A stretch of DNA of 64,000 bases from Microbacterium telephonicum (GTDB lineage Bacteria; Actinomycetota; Actinomycetes; Actinomycetales; Microbacteriaceae), in contig NZ_RCDB01000001.1 of NCBI RefSeq assembly GCF_003651225.1, forward strand, positions 372,001 through 436,000. Direction: 5' to 3'. Below, piece by piece: positions 45,242-53,593 of the stretch (its first letter is position 1; every line of letters starts with the position of its first letter). The notes under the pieces are model-generated. The model saw nothing but the letters and a program-made list of their open reading frames with translations. It was not told the DNA's origin and did not search any database. The position numbers and the translations under genes are program-made.

Positions 45242-46270
45242 GTGACCCCCGCTCCCGCTGCCCGCCCCGCGTCCGTGACCCTCAACGACGTCGCCGCCGC
45301 CGCCGGCGTCTCGCTCGCGACGGCGTCGCGGGTGCTGAACGGATCGACCCGCGTCGTCGCCGAGACCTACCGCGTGCGTGTCGAGAAGGCGGCGGCCGAA
45401 CTCGGCTACTCCGCCAACCTGTCGGCGCAGGCGACCGCGCGGGGGACGTCGGCGGTCGTCGCGCTGCTGGTCGCCGACATCGCCGACCCCTATTTCGGCG
45501 AGCTCGCCGCCGGCGTCGCGCGCGGCGCCGACGAGGCAGGTCTGGTCGTCACGATCGCCACGACCGACCGCGACCCCGACCGCGAGCTGCGACTCGTGCG
45601 CGCGCTGCGCGGTCAGCGTCCGCGCGGTGTCATCCTCGCCGCCTCTCGCACATCCGCCGAGTTCCCCGCCGACCTCGCGCGCGAACTCGACCTGATCGCA
45701 TCGGCCGGCGGGCGCGTCGTCGCCCTCGGCGCCGGGGCCGGGGCGGTGCGCGGCATCGCCCTCGACAACCGCGGCGGCGCCGAGGCGCTCGGCCGTGCGC
45801 TCGCGGATGCCGGATACCGCAAGGCCGTCGTGCTCGCGGCGGCCGAGGGCGTCGTCACGAGCGACGACCGCGTCGCCGGGTTCACCGCCGGGTTCGTCGC
45901 CGCCGGCGGAGCCGACCCGCGCGTCGTGCGCGGCGGATTCACCCGCGAGGCGGGTGCCGCGGCGATGGCCGAGGCACTCGCGGACGGGGTCGCCCCCGGA
46001 ACCGTCGTCTTCGGCATCAGTGACGTCGTCGCGATCGGGGCGATGGGCGCCGTCCGCGCCGCGGGGCGCGACATCGGCGCCGACATCGCCCTGTGCGGGT
46101 TCGACGACATCCCCACGAGCCGCGACGTCACGCCCGCCCTCACGACGGTGCGCGTCCCGCTGGAGGCGATCGGGTACGCCGCGCTACGCGCCGCCGTCGA
46201 CGCCGACGACGCTCCCGTTCCGCCCGCGCTCGAAGTCGTGCTGCGCGCCAGCACGCCGCCGCGGCCGTGA
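45242..46270 (+). CDS. LacI family transcriptional regulator
   Basis: 342-residue regulator. The HTH is at about residues 12-32 (TLNDVAAAAGVSLATASRVLNG) and the hinge is LSAQATARGTS. The sugar-binding domain ends with IALCGFDDIPTSRDVTPALTT. The GTG at 45242 is preferred because of the TAGACT box. It follows the DUF993 operon and may bind one or more of the operators at 41720-41774, in competition or division of work with the LacI at 39536. Confidence 0.87.
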   Translation: MTPAPAARPASVTLNDVAAAAGVSLATASRVLNGSTRVVAETYRVRVEKAAAELGYSANLSAQATARGTSAVVALLVADIADPYFGELAAGVARGADEAGLVVTIATTDRDPDRELRLVRALRGQRPRGVILAASRTSAEFPADLARELDLIASAGGRVVALGAGAGAVRGIALDNRGGAEALGRALADAGYRKAVVLAAAEGVVTSDDRVAGFTAGFVAAGGADPRVVRGGFTREAGAAAMAEALADGVAPGTVVFGISDVVAIGAMGAVRAAGRDIGADIALCGFDDIPTSRDVTPALTTVRVPLEAIGYAALRAAVDADDAPVPPALEVVLRASTPPRP

Positions 46271-46302
46271 GCCGCGCGTCGGCGCTCGCCGCGGCCGCGG
46301 CC

Positions 46303-46400
46303 GTTCACAACTCCGGACCGACGGGCGCAGGTGCCTCCCGCATCCGCGGAATTCCGGGGGTGTCGCGGCGTTCGAGCGCGGATCTTCCGGAGTTGTGCGC
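46303..46400. repeat. Family A palindromic repeat, 98 bp
   Basis: Ends GTTCACAACTCCGGACC and ATCTTCCGGAGTTGTGCGC are inverted copies, and CCGCGGAAT starts 41 bases from the left end. It separates the LacI gene from glycerate kinase and ends 15 bases before that gene's ATG. Confidence 0.8.
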
Positions 46401-46415
46401 ACGGTGGGGCGCCGC

Positions 46416-47606
46416 ATGACCCGCATCGTCGTCGCCCTCGACAGCTTCAAGGGTTCGATCACGGCGGCCGAAGCCGCCCGCGCGCTCGCCGCCGGACTGA
46501 CGGCGGATGCCGCCGCTTCCGCCGCTGACGTCGAGGTCGTGCTGCGGCCCATGGCCGACGGCGGCGAGGGCACGCTCGACGCGTTCGAGGCCGCCGTGCC
46601 CGGCGCGCGGCGCATGCCGGTGCGGGTCACGGGCCCCGCCGGCGATCCCGTCGCCGCGTCGTGGCTGCTCCTCCCCGACGGTACCGGGGTCGTCGAACTC
46701 GCCTCGACGAGCGGGATCGAACTGCTCGGCGGCGGGGCGGATGCCGCGGCCCTCCGCGGCGAGGACGCCGACACGACGGGCTTCGGTCAGGCCATCGCCG
46801 CCGCGCTCGGCCACGGCATCGCCCGGATCGTGCTCGGCATCGGCTCGAGCGCCTCGACCGACGGTGGCGTCGGCATGCTGCGCGCCCTCGGCGCCCGGTT
46901 CACGGATGCCGCCGGCGCCGACATCGCGCGCGGTGCCAAGGGTCTGCGCACTCTCGCCGCGGTCGACCTGTCCGGGCTGCTCCCGCTCCCTGCGGGCGGC
47001 GCGGTCGTGCTGACCGACGTCACGAACCCGCTCCTCGGACCGGCGGGAGCCGCCGCCGTGTTCGGGCCTCAGAAGGGACTCGACGCCGCCGGCGTCGCCC
47101 GCGCCGACGCCGCGCTCGCGCGCCTGGCCGACCTCGTCACCGCCGCGTCGGCGGGGTCTCCGGGCGACGAGCGGCAACCTGCCGCTGATCGACGCCGCCC
47201 TCTCTCGTGGGCAGACACCGCGGGTGCCGGCGCCGCCGGCGGCACCGGCTTCGGGTTGCTCGCCTGGGGCGCGCGACTCGTGCCCGGCGCCGCCGAAGTC
47301 GCGTCGCTCGTCGACCTCGCCCGCGCGATCGACGGAGCGTCCCTCGTGGTCACCGGGGAGGGCTCGTTCGACGGGCAGTCCGCCGCCGGCAAGGTCCCCG
47401 CGTTCGTGCAGCGCGCCGCGGCGGCGGCGGACGTGCCGGTCGCGCTCGTGGCCGGACGGATCGCGCCGGATGCCGACACGTCGGCGTTCGCGGCATCCGT
47501 CTCGCTCACCGCGCTCGCCGGCAGTCCCACCGCCTCGTTCGGCGCCCCCGCCCATTGGCTGCACGCCGCCGGCGTCGCCCTGCGCCGCTCCGTCCCCACC
47601 GACTGA
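46416..47606 (+). CDS. Glycerate kinase
   Basis: 396-residue GK1-family glycerate 2-kinase, making phosphoglycerate from D-glycerate. Signatures are VALDSFKGSITAAEAA (5-20), MADGGEGTLDA, LGIGSSASTDGGVG, GPQKG and VTGEGSFDGQS. A 16-residue low-complexity insert (SPGDERQPAADRRRPL) in the second half looks species-specific. It could channel glycerate from the adjacent sugar pathway into glycolysis. The upstream DNA is almost entirely a family A repeat, so its promoter is unclear. Confidence 0.92.
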   Translation: MTRIVVALDSFKGSITAAEAARALAAGLTADAAASAADVEVVLRPMADGGEGTLDAFEAAVPGARRMPVRVTGPAGDPVAASWLLLPDGTGVVELASTSGIELLGGGADAAALRGEDADTTGFGQAIAAALGHGIARIVLGIGSSASTDGGVGMLRALGARFTDAAGADIARGAKGLRTLAAVDLSGLLPLPAGGAVVLTDVTNPLLGPAGAAAVFGPQKGLDAAGVARADAALARLADLVTAASAGSPGDERQPAADRRRPLSWADTAGAGAAGGTGFGLLAWGARLVPGAAEVASLVDLARAIDGASLVVTGEGSFDGQSAAGKVPAFVQRAAAAADVPVALVAGRIAPDADTSAFAASVSLTALAGSPTASFGAPAHWLHAAGVALRRSVPTD

Positions 47607-47621
47607 GGCTCGACCCTTCCG

Positions 47622-47701
47622 CCGAACCCTCGGTCCCGGGCCGAACCCTTCGTTTCAGGCTGCCCCGGAGGCGAGGGTTCGGCCGGAGACCGAGGGTTCG
47701 G
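47622..47701. repeat. 80-bp nested palindrome with four CCGAACCCT motifs
   Basis: Outer arms CCGAACCCTCGGTC / GACCGAGGGTTCGG (47622-47635, 47688-47701) and inner arms GGCCGAACCCT / AGGGTTCGGCC (47639-47649, 47674-47684) are all exact. It starts 16 bases after the glycerate kinase stop, facing the converging ThuA gene. Confidence 0.72.
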
Positions 47702-47718
47702 CGTGACCCGCCCGCGCC

Positions 47719-48405
47719 TCAGGCCCGCGCGGCCCAGAGGGCGAGAGTCCGCAGCAGCGCGCGATGACCGGGGGATTCATACGCCCGCGCGTCGTGCCCC
47801 AGCACCGACACCGCGACGCGCGCGGCGCCGACCTCGCGGACCCACGCGGTCGGCTCGACGTCGCCCGGAGCCGCGCCGACGTGGGTCGCGACGATCGTGC
47901 TGTCGCCGATCCGCTGCAGTCGGCAGTACCGTTCGTCGAACACCTCGAAGTCCTCGACTGCGAACGGCGCACCACAGCCGGAACCCACCGACCCGGCGGA
48001 AGCACCACCGGTGATGCGGGCGCGCCCGATCTCCGGATGCATCGACACCCCCGGCAGCCAGACCGCGCCGATCGCCGCAGCCCACAGCGGATGGTCGCGC
48101 AGCGACGACACCGCGCTGTGCACGGCGAGCACCCCCATGCCCCGACCCAACGCCGCCGTCAACCCGGCGACGGCGGCCACCGGCGCCCCGAAGGCCGCCC
48201 CGTCGCGCCACGGATCCCCGGCGTTCACGACGAGCAGGTCGACGCCCTCGAGGCGGGTCAGCGCGCCATCGACGTCGGAGTCGACGACGACGGCGAATCC
48301 GGCATCCGTCAGCACCTCCGCCAGCAGCGCGCTCGTCTCGGCGAACGGATGCCACGGGTCGCCGTATCGGCCTGCGCCCGAGGCGATCAGCGCTCGCCGG
48401 GTCAT
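47719..48405 (-). CDS. ThuA-like (glutamine-amidotransferase-fold) protein
   Basis: 228-residue ThuA-domain protein. Blocks are HPFAETSALLAEVLTDAG (about 18-35), DLLVVNAGDPW, LAVHSAVSSLRD (with the His of the family) and MHPEIGRARI. ThuA-like proteins are linked to trehalose, keto-sugar and glycoside catabolism in other bacteria. No classic amidotransferase cysteine triad is seen. The ATG at 48405 is preferred to a codon seven residues upstream. A palindrome separates it from pgm upstream. Confidence 0.78.
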   Translation of the reverse strand: MTRRALIASGAGRYGDPWHPFAETSALLAEVLTDAGFAVVVDSDVDGALTRLEGVDLLVVNAGDPWRDGAAFGAPVAAVAGLTAALGRGMGVLAVHSAVSSLRDHPLWAAAIGAVWLPGVSMHPEIGRARITGGASAGSVGSGCGAPFAVEDFEVFDERYCRLQRIGDSTIVATHVGAAPGDVEPTAWVREVGAARVAVSVLGHDARAYESPGHRALLRTLALWAARA

Positions 48406-48425
48406 GTCGCCGCCCAGCCTGCGCA

Positions 48426-48513
48426 CTTCTCAGGACGGATGGTCGACGGATGCCGCAGCCGCCCCGTCACCGCGCCGCGAACCGCACGGCCCCCTCCGGA
48501 TCGTCCTGAGAAG
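48426..48513. repeat. 88-bp element with 12-bp perfect inverted ends
   Basis: CTTCTCAGGACG (48426-48437) is matched exactly by CGTCCTGAGAAG (48502-48513). It lies between the pgm stop and the ThuA start, where it may terminate pgm transcription. Confidence 0.65.
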
Positions 48514-48572
48514 CGAACCGGGGACGCCGCCCGCACACCCGACACGGTCACCGGCGCCCGTCCGCCCGGCCG

Positions 48573-50213
48573 TCAGGCCCCGAGGGCGGCCGCGACCACG
48601 GCACGGGCCTCGGCCTGCACCTCGGCGAGGTGCTCCGCGCCGCGCAGCGACTCGGCGTAGAGCTTGTACACGTCTTCGGTGCCCGACGGACGGGCGGCGA
48701 ACCACGCGTGCTCGGTCTGCACCTTGAGGCCGCCGATCGCCGCCCCGTTGCCGGGTGCGTGCGAGAGCTTCGCGGTGATCGGCTCGCCGGCGAGCTCGGT
48801 CGCCGCCACCGAGTCGGGCGACAGCTTCGCCAGCGTCGCCTTCTGCTCCGGCGTCGCCGGCGCGTCCACCCGCTGATACGCCGACGACCCGTACTCCTTC
48901 TCGAGCTCCGCGTACCGCACCGAGGGCGTCTTGCCGGTCACGGCCAGGATCTCGGAGGCCAGCAGGCACAGCAGGATGCCGTCCTTGTCGGTGGTCCACA
49001 CCGTGCCGTCCAGTCGGAGGAACGACGCGCCCGCCGACTCCTCGCCGCCGAAGGCGACCGACCCGTCGATGAGGCCCGGGACGAACCACTTGAACCCGAC
49101 CGGCACCTCCACGAGCCGCCGGCCGAGGGCCTCGACGACACGGTCGATGATCATCGACGAGACCAGCGTCTTGCCGACGGCCGCATCCGCCCGCCAATTC
49201 GGCCGGTGCGCGTACAGGTAGTCGATCGCGACGGCGAGGTAGTGGTTCGGGTTCATGAGCCCCGCGTCGGGGGTCACGATGCCGTGACGGTCGGCATCCG
49301 CGTCGTTGCCGGTGAGGATGTCGTACTCGTGGCGGCGGGCGACGAGGGCGGCCATCGCCGACGGCGAGCTCGGATCCATGCGGATCTTCTCGTCCCAGTC
49401 GAGCGTCATGAACCGCCAGGTCGGGTCGACCTCGGGGTTCACGACCGTGAGGTCGAGCCCGTACTTCTCGGCGATGAGCGCCCAGTATTCGACGGATGCC
49501 CCACCCAGCGGGTCTGCGCCGATCCGCACGCCGGCCTTGCGGATCGCGGCGACGTCGATGATGTTCTCGAGGTCGGCGACGTAGTGCTCGCGGAAGTCGT
49601 AGCCGCCGACGCGGCCCTCGCCGATGTCGGCGAAACGAGTGCGCTGCACACCCGCCAGGCCCGCCTCGATCAGCGCGTTCGCGCGATCGGCGATCCACCC
49701 GGTCGCGTCGGTGTCGGCGGGGCCGCCGTGCGGCGGGTTGTACTTGAAGCCGCCGTCGCGCGGCGGGTTGTGCGACGGGGTGACGACGATGCCGTCGGCC
49801 CGGCCCGGGTCGTCGAGCGCGCGCCCGCGGTTGTAGGTGAGGATCGCGTGGCTGAGTGCCGGCGTCGGCACCCACGAGTCACGGGAGTCGGCGCGTACAT
49901 CGATCCCGTTCGCGACGAGCACCTCGATGGCGCTGCGCTCGGCGGGGCGCGAGAGCCCGTGGGTGTCGCGCCCGAGGAACAGCGGCCCGGCGATGCCCTG
50001 CGCGGCGCGGTAGTCGACGATCGCCTGCGTCGTGGCGAGGATGTGGTCTTCGTTGAAGCTCGACGACAGCGACGAGCCGCGGTGGCCGCTCGTGCCGAAC
50101 GCGACCCGCTGGGCGGCGACGGCCGGATCGGGTCTGCGGTCGTAGTACGCGGCGATCAGCTCGTCGATGTCGATGAGGTCGGATGCTTCGGCGGGCTGTC
50201 CTGCGCGGCTCAT
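48573..50213 (-). CDS. pgm: Phosphoglucomutase, alpha-D-glucose phosphate-specific
   Basis: 546-residue enzyme interconverting glucose 1- and 6-phosphate, so linking the Leloir pathway and glycogen to glycolysis. The phosphoserine loop is [13 protein letters not shown] (about 143-155). The metal loop is [11 protein letters not shown], the sugar-binding loop includes [11 protein letters not shown], and the phosphate-binding end is [20 protein letters not shown] near residue 39 is typical. CAGACT lies six bases upstream of the ATG. Confidence 0.95.
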   Translation of the reverse strand: MSRAGQPAEASDLIDIDELIAAYYDRRPDPAVAAQRVAFGTSGHRGSSLSSSFNEDHILATTQAIVDYRAAQGIAGPLFLGRDTHGLSRPAERSAIEVLVANGIDVRADSRDSWVPTPALSHAILTYNRGRALDDPGRADGIVVTPSHNPPRDGGFKYNPPHGGPADTDATGWIADRANALIEAGLAGVQRTRFADIGEGRVGGYDFREHYVADLENIIDVAAIRKAGVRIGADPLGGASVEYWALIAEKYGLDLTVVNPEVDPTWRFMTLDWDEKIRMDPSSPSAMAALVARRHEYDILTGNDADADRHGIVTPDAGLMNPNHYLAVAIDYLYAHRPNWRADAAVGKTLVSSMIIDRVVEALGRRLVEVPVGFKWFVPGLIDGSVAFGGEESAGASFLRLDGTVWTTDKDGILLCLLASEILAVTGKTPSVRYAELEKEYGSSAYQRVDAPATPEQKATLAKLSPDSVAATELAGEPITAKLSHAPGNGAAIGGLKVQTEHAWFAARPSGTEDVYKLYAESLRGAEHLAEVQAEARAVVAAALGA

Positions 50214-50225
50214 GTGCCCAGTCTG
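50214..50225 (-). promoter_or_regulatory. Leaderless -10 box of pgm (CAGACT)
   Basis: CAGACT (50225-50220, minus strand) ends six bases before the ATG at 50213. The first base departs from the TANNNT pattern. Confidence 0.45.
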
Positions 50226-50382
50226 GCACTCGCAGCCGATCCGAGCACGTGCGGGGACGGCATCCGCGGACCATCCGCCGCCCGTACGGATTTGTCACGG
50301 CCCCCCGCCCCGAATTCCCGGCGACGCCACAGGTCGTCGCAGCCACGCCCTGTCACAATATGGTCAGACCACAGGAGGGGTG

Positions 50383-51027
50383 ATGGCACAGAGTCTTCGC
50401 GCACTCACCGCCGCGGCGCTGCCCGCGGCGGTGCTCAGCGGCGCGATGCTCGATTCGCCCGCACTCGCTGCCGACGCCGACGATCGCGCCGCCGCGCATC
50501 GGGCTGTCGCGACGTGGGACCACATCGCGATGCCGACGCTCCTGTCGGTCGAGCCCCGACCCGGTGCCGTGCTGCGCGGGGAGGTGGCTGTGCGCGCGAT
50601 CGTCGATGCGCCCACCGAGACCCGCACCGCTATCGAGCTGCGCCGCGACGGGCGGTGGTGCACGGACGCGACGATGGAGGTCGGCGCGCAGATCCACGGG
50701 CGCACGCCGCACATGAGCGTCGACACGACGCGCTTCGCCGACGGGGTCTACGAGGTGCACGTGGCCGTGGTCGCCGCCGGCGGGGGCACCGCGACCCGTA
50801 CCCACGAGGTGCGCATCGACAATTCGGGTGCGGTCCGCGCGGCGGCCTCACGCGCGGTGGTCGAACCGACGCGGCAATGCCGCGCATTGCTGTCCCGCGC
50901 CGACGGCACGCTCGTCGCCGACCACCTCGTCGAGGCGAGCGCAGCATCCCTCCGGCACCTGGACGGCGTGCGGTGGCGTCTGCCCGACGGGGAGTACACG
51001 ATGCGGATCGACCTCGTCGAGACCTGA
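50383..51027 (+). CDS. Hypothetical secreted protein
   Basis: 214-residue protein with a signal peptide (hydrophobic 6-20, probable cleavage after SPALA near residue 31). The mature part is beta-rich with an Ig-like or cadherin-like look (TLLSVEPRPGAVLRG, then FADGVYEVHVAVVAAGGGT). It has two cysteines about 90 residues apart. No enzyme motif; an envelope or extracellular role is inferred. AGGAGGGG precedes the ATG, and a GTG one codon earlier is possible. Confidence 0.72.
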   Translation: MAQSLRALTAAALPAAVLSGAMLDSPALAADADDRAAAHRAVATWDHIAMPTLLSVEPRPGAVLRGEVAVRAIVDAPTETRTAIELRRDGRWCTDATMEVGAQIHGRTPHMSVDTTRFADGVYEVHVAVVAAGGGTATRTHEVRIDNSGAVRAAASRAVVEPTRQCRALLSRADGTLVADHLVEASAASLRHLDGVRWRLPDGEYTMRIDLVET

Positions 51028-51097
51028 CGCGCGGGCGGATGCCGGCCTACGGGGCGGGCGGGTGTCGGGGAGCTGGACGGATGCCGGAAATTCCGGC

Positions 51098-51742
51098 TCA
51101 GCCCCGGTGCAGCACCGCGGTGGCCGTGCCGCCGGCGACCGTGCTCGTGAGCGTCAGGGTGTCGGCCGTGCAGGCGTAACCGGCGTCGGCGACCGGAGCG
51201 GTCGAGATCTGCTCGGCGACGGCGCTCGCATCGGTCGGGGAGCCGTCGAGCGTCGCGCTGATCTGCAGGGCGTCGGTCGAGGTGGTCGCGGCGGTGACGC
51301 GATCGTCGGTCGCGGTGTAGGTGCCGTCGACGCTGCCGCCGAGGGTGACGACGATCGCCGTGCCTCCCGCCTGCGCGGTGATCTCGGCCGAGGGCGCCCA
51401 GGCGTAGGTGCCGTCCGAGCCCATCATGAGGGTGGCCGTCCCCTTCGGGGTGAGGCCGATGCCCGAGCCGGCTGTGGCCGCGTTGATACCCACGTAGAAC
51501 TGGTCGAGGCCCGCCTGGTCCATCGTCCAGTCCCCGACGAGGCAGTCCGGTCCGAGCAGTTCCGCGTCACTGGTCGGCGTGGGCGTCGGCGTCGGACTCG
51601 GTGTCGACCCCGGGAGGGGCGAGCGGGTCGGGCTCGCCGACGCGTCGGGCGCGGCGACTTCCGGTGCGCACGCGGCCAGGCCCAGAGCGAGCAGCGCGGA
51701 GGCCGCGAGGGCGAGGACGGGCGTGACGGAACGGCGGGTCAT
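51098..51742 (-). CDS. Hypothetical lipoprotein
   Basis: 214-residue lipoprotein. The lipobox LGLAACAP puts the lipidated Cys near residue 25. A Pro/Thr/Ser-rich linker with TPTPTPTPT (about 44-56) follows. The folded domain begins CLVGDWTMD and contains GTATLMMGSDGTYAW, a lipocalin-like strand pattern common in actinobacterial lipoproteins. Two cysteines could form a disulfide. Function unknown. Confidence 0.75.
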   Translation of the reverse strand: MTRRSVTPVLALAASALLALGLAACAPEVAAPDASASPTRSPLPGSTPSPTPTPTPTSDAELLGPDCLVGDWTMDQAGLDQFYVGINAATAGSGIGLTPKGTATLMMGSDGTYAWAPSAEITAQAGGTAIVVTLGGSVDGTYTATDDRVTAATTSTDALQISATLDGSPTDASAVAEQISTAPVADAGYACTADTLTLTSTVAGGTATAVLHRG

Positions 51743-51754
51743 GCCTCCACAGTA
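51743..51754 (-). promoter_or_regulatory. Possible leaderless -10 box (TACTGT)
   Basis: TACTGT (51754-51749, minus strand) ends six bases before the ATG at 51742. The six bases are GGAGGC, so a ribosome site reading is also possible. Confidence 0.45.
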
Positions 51755-51827
51755 CGGGCGCCCGCAGCGCCCGCCCGACCGTGTGCGCGCGGGTCGCCCA
51801 TCCCGGCTGCCGCAACCGGAGGTGGCC

Positions 51828-51841
51828 TAGGCTGGGTCCCC
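51828..51841 (+). promoter_or_regulatory. -10 box of pheA (TAGGCT)
   Basis: TAGGCT at 51828-51833 ends eight bases before the GTG at 51842, leaving at most a two-base leader. Confidence 0.5.
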
Positions 51842-52804
51842 GTGAGCACAGACGCGACCGGCATCCCGACCCGACGCACCTACTCCTATCTCGGCCCCGC
51901 CGGCACCTTCACCGAGGCCGCGCTCGGGCAGGTCCCCGAAGCGCGCGACCAGATCTGGCGTCCCGTCCGCAACGTCGCCGAGGCGCTCACCGACGTGGTC
52001 GAAGGTCGCTCGGATGCCGCGATGATCGCGATCGAGAACTCGATCGACGGCGGGGTGTCCACGGCGCAGGACGCGCTCGCCACGATGCCGGGACTGCGGA
52101 TCGTCGGCGAGTACCTCGTGCCGGTGAACTTCGTGCTGGTCGCCCGCCCGGGTGTGCGTCTCGAGGACGTCTCGCTCATCGCCGCGCACCCCGTCGCGTA
52201 CGCGCAGTGCCTGCAGTGGCTGTCGGCCCACCTGCCCGAGCACGCCCACCTTCCGGCGGCGTCGAACGTGGCATCCGCGGTGGGGATCGTCGACGGCGTG
52301 AGCGATGCCGACGCCGCCATCTCGCCACCCGGCATCTTGGAGCACTACGACCTCGAGCTGCTGGCCTCGGGGATCGGCGACAACGCCAACGCCGTCACGC
52401 GGTTCGTGCTCGTGGCGCGCACCGTCGCCCCGCCCGCACCCACCGGCGCCGACAAGACCTCGCTCATCGCCGAGTTGCCCGACGACCACCCCGGCGCGCT
52501 GCTCGAGCTGCTCGAGCAGTTCTCGACCCGCGGCATCAACCTGTCGCTCATCGAGTCCCGTCCGATCGGCGACGCCCTCGGCCGGTACCGGTTCGTCATC
52601 GACGCCGACGGGCACATCCAGGACGAGCGGATGGCCGACGCGCTGCTGGGCCTGCGCCGCTTCAGCCCGAAGGTGATCTTCCTGGGGTCGTACCCCCGCG
52701 CCGACCGCGCGATCGTGCACTATCCGGAGCGCTACTCCGACGACGTGTTCGTCGAGGCCCGCGACTGGCTGCGCGGTCTCATCTCCGGAGAGCCCGAGGC
52801 CTGA
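51842..52804 (+). CDS. pheA: Prephenate dehydratase
   Basis: 320-residue enzyme for phenylpyruvate formation in phenylalanine synthesis. YLGPAGTFTEAAL (16-28) is the substrate-binding start, AMIAIENSIDGGV is the active-site region, and NANAVTRFVLVAR contains the catalytic T-R-F. An ACT domain (about 215-295) with GALLELLEQFSTRGINLSLIESRP senses phenylalanine. The length fits stand-alone actinobacterial PheA without chorismate mutase. Confidence 0.94.
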   Translation: MSTDATGIPTRRTYSYLGPAGTFTEAALGQVPEARDQIWRPVRNVAEALTDVVEGRSDAAMIAIENSIDGGVSTAQDALATMPGLRIVGEYLVPVNFVLVARPGVRLEDVSLIAAHPVAYAQCLQWLSAHLPEHAHLPAASNVASAVGIVDGVSDADAAISPPGILEHYDLELLASGIGDNANAVTRFVLVARTVAPPAPTGADKTSLIAELPDDHPGALLELLEQFSTRGINLSLIESRPIGDALGRYRFVIDADGHIQDERMADALLGLRRFSPKVIFLGSYPRADRAIVHYPERYSDDVFVEARDWLRGLISGEPEA

Positions 52805-52869
52805 TCCGCGGGTCCGGCCCGAGTCGGCGCCCTCCGGGATGCGGGGCGCCCGGAAGCCGCGGTGCGCCG

Positions 52870-53370
52870 GACCGGCTCAGGAAGCGGCGCGCGCCCGACG
52901 CCGGGACGTGAACAACAGGCCGCGGCGACAGCGGCGACCAGTGCCGCTGCTGTCGCCGCGGGCGCCAACGACTGCGTGTTCAGCCGGCAGTCGGCCGGAG
53001 CGGCGCCCTGCGCCGACTGGGCCGGGGACTGCGCGATGTCGGGGCGGGCGATCGGCTCCCGCGCGGGGAACTCCACGATCCGCCGTGCCGACGACGTGGC
53101 CGGGGAGGTGTTCGGCGGCGGCGTCTGGGGTGTCGCGGGCGCGAGCGTCGCGCTCACGTGTCGGGCCTCGGTGCGGGCGATCTCGAACGGCACCGAACGC
53201 TTCCGCGCGCCGTCGTAGGTGGGCCGGCGGCGCCTCTGCGGTGTCGCTGCCGGCGGTCGTGCCGACGAGGAGGGCGAGCGGGATGAGTGCGGATGCGAGA
53301 AGGATGACGGACGCCGTTCGGTGGGCGGGTCGACGGCGTCCGCGACCCGCGTGTGTGGTCGGACCAAATC
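52870..53370 (-). pseudogene. Possible remnant of a secreted or membrane protein gene
   Basis: Minus-strand translation near 53367-53218 gives RRRPAHRTASVILLASALIP followed by LALLVGTTAGSDTAEAPPA, which looks like a signal peptide, but there is no start codon after the upstream stop. A different frame downstream gives a Pro/Thr-rich stretch and a hydrophobic segment (LAPAATAAALVAAVAAACC, near 52917-52973). Joining them needs a frameshift and a lost start. Could also be chance in high-GC DNA. Confidence 0.25.
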
Positions 53371-53464
53371 ACTCTCGTAAGGCCGTGCGCGTCCCGACAG
53401 GGACCAAAGTCCCCGATCGCGGCGCCCAGCCCCTCGGGTCGCTCTGCTGTTCAGAACCTCTGCT

Positions 53465-53562
53465 GTTCGCAACTCCGGAGTATCGCGCAACGCGTCAGCC
53501 GGCGCCCGCGAGAATCCGCGGATGCCGCAGCCCGACGCCGCCGGATCTCCGGAGTTGTGAAC
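53465..53562. repeat. Family A palindromic repeat, 98 bp
   Basis: Ends GTTCGCAACTCCGGAG and GGATCTCCGGAGTTGTGAAC are inverted copies, and CCGCGAGAA starts 41 bases from the left end, matching the other 98-bp copies. It lies 31 bases from the stop of the LLM oxidoreductase gene. Confidence 0.8.
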
Positions 53563-53593
53563 GCCGAACGCCCCTGACCGGACCGGACGCGGG

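Larger units (their letters stand above)
52805..53593. other. 789-base region without an intact gene
   Basis: It holds a possible decayed minus-strand gene (52870-53370), short palindromes around 53380-53415, a 16-base tandem duplication (53442-53473) and a family A repeat (53465-53562). Plus-strand open frames here are low-complexity and unconvincing. Confidence 0.55.

Noticed and set aside
52862..53218. Plus-strand open frame with cysteines after pheA
   Set aside because: Low-complexity Ala/Gly/Arg translation without ribosome site; more likely the complement of the minus-strand remnant or noise.
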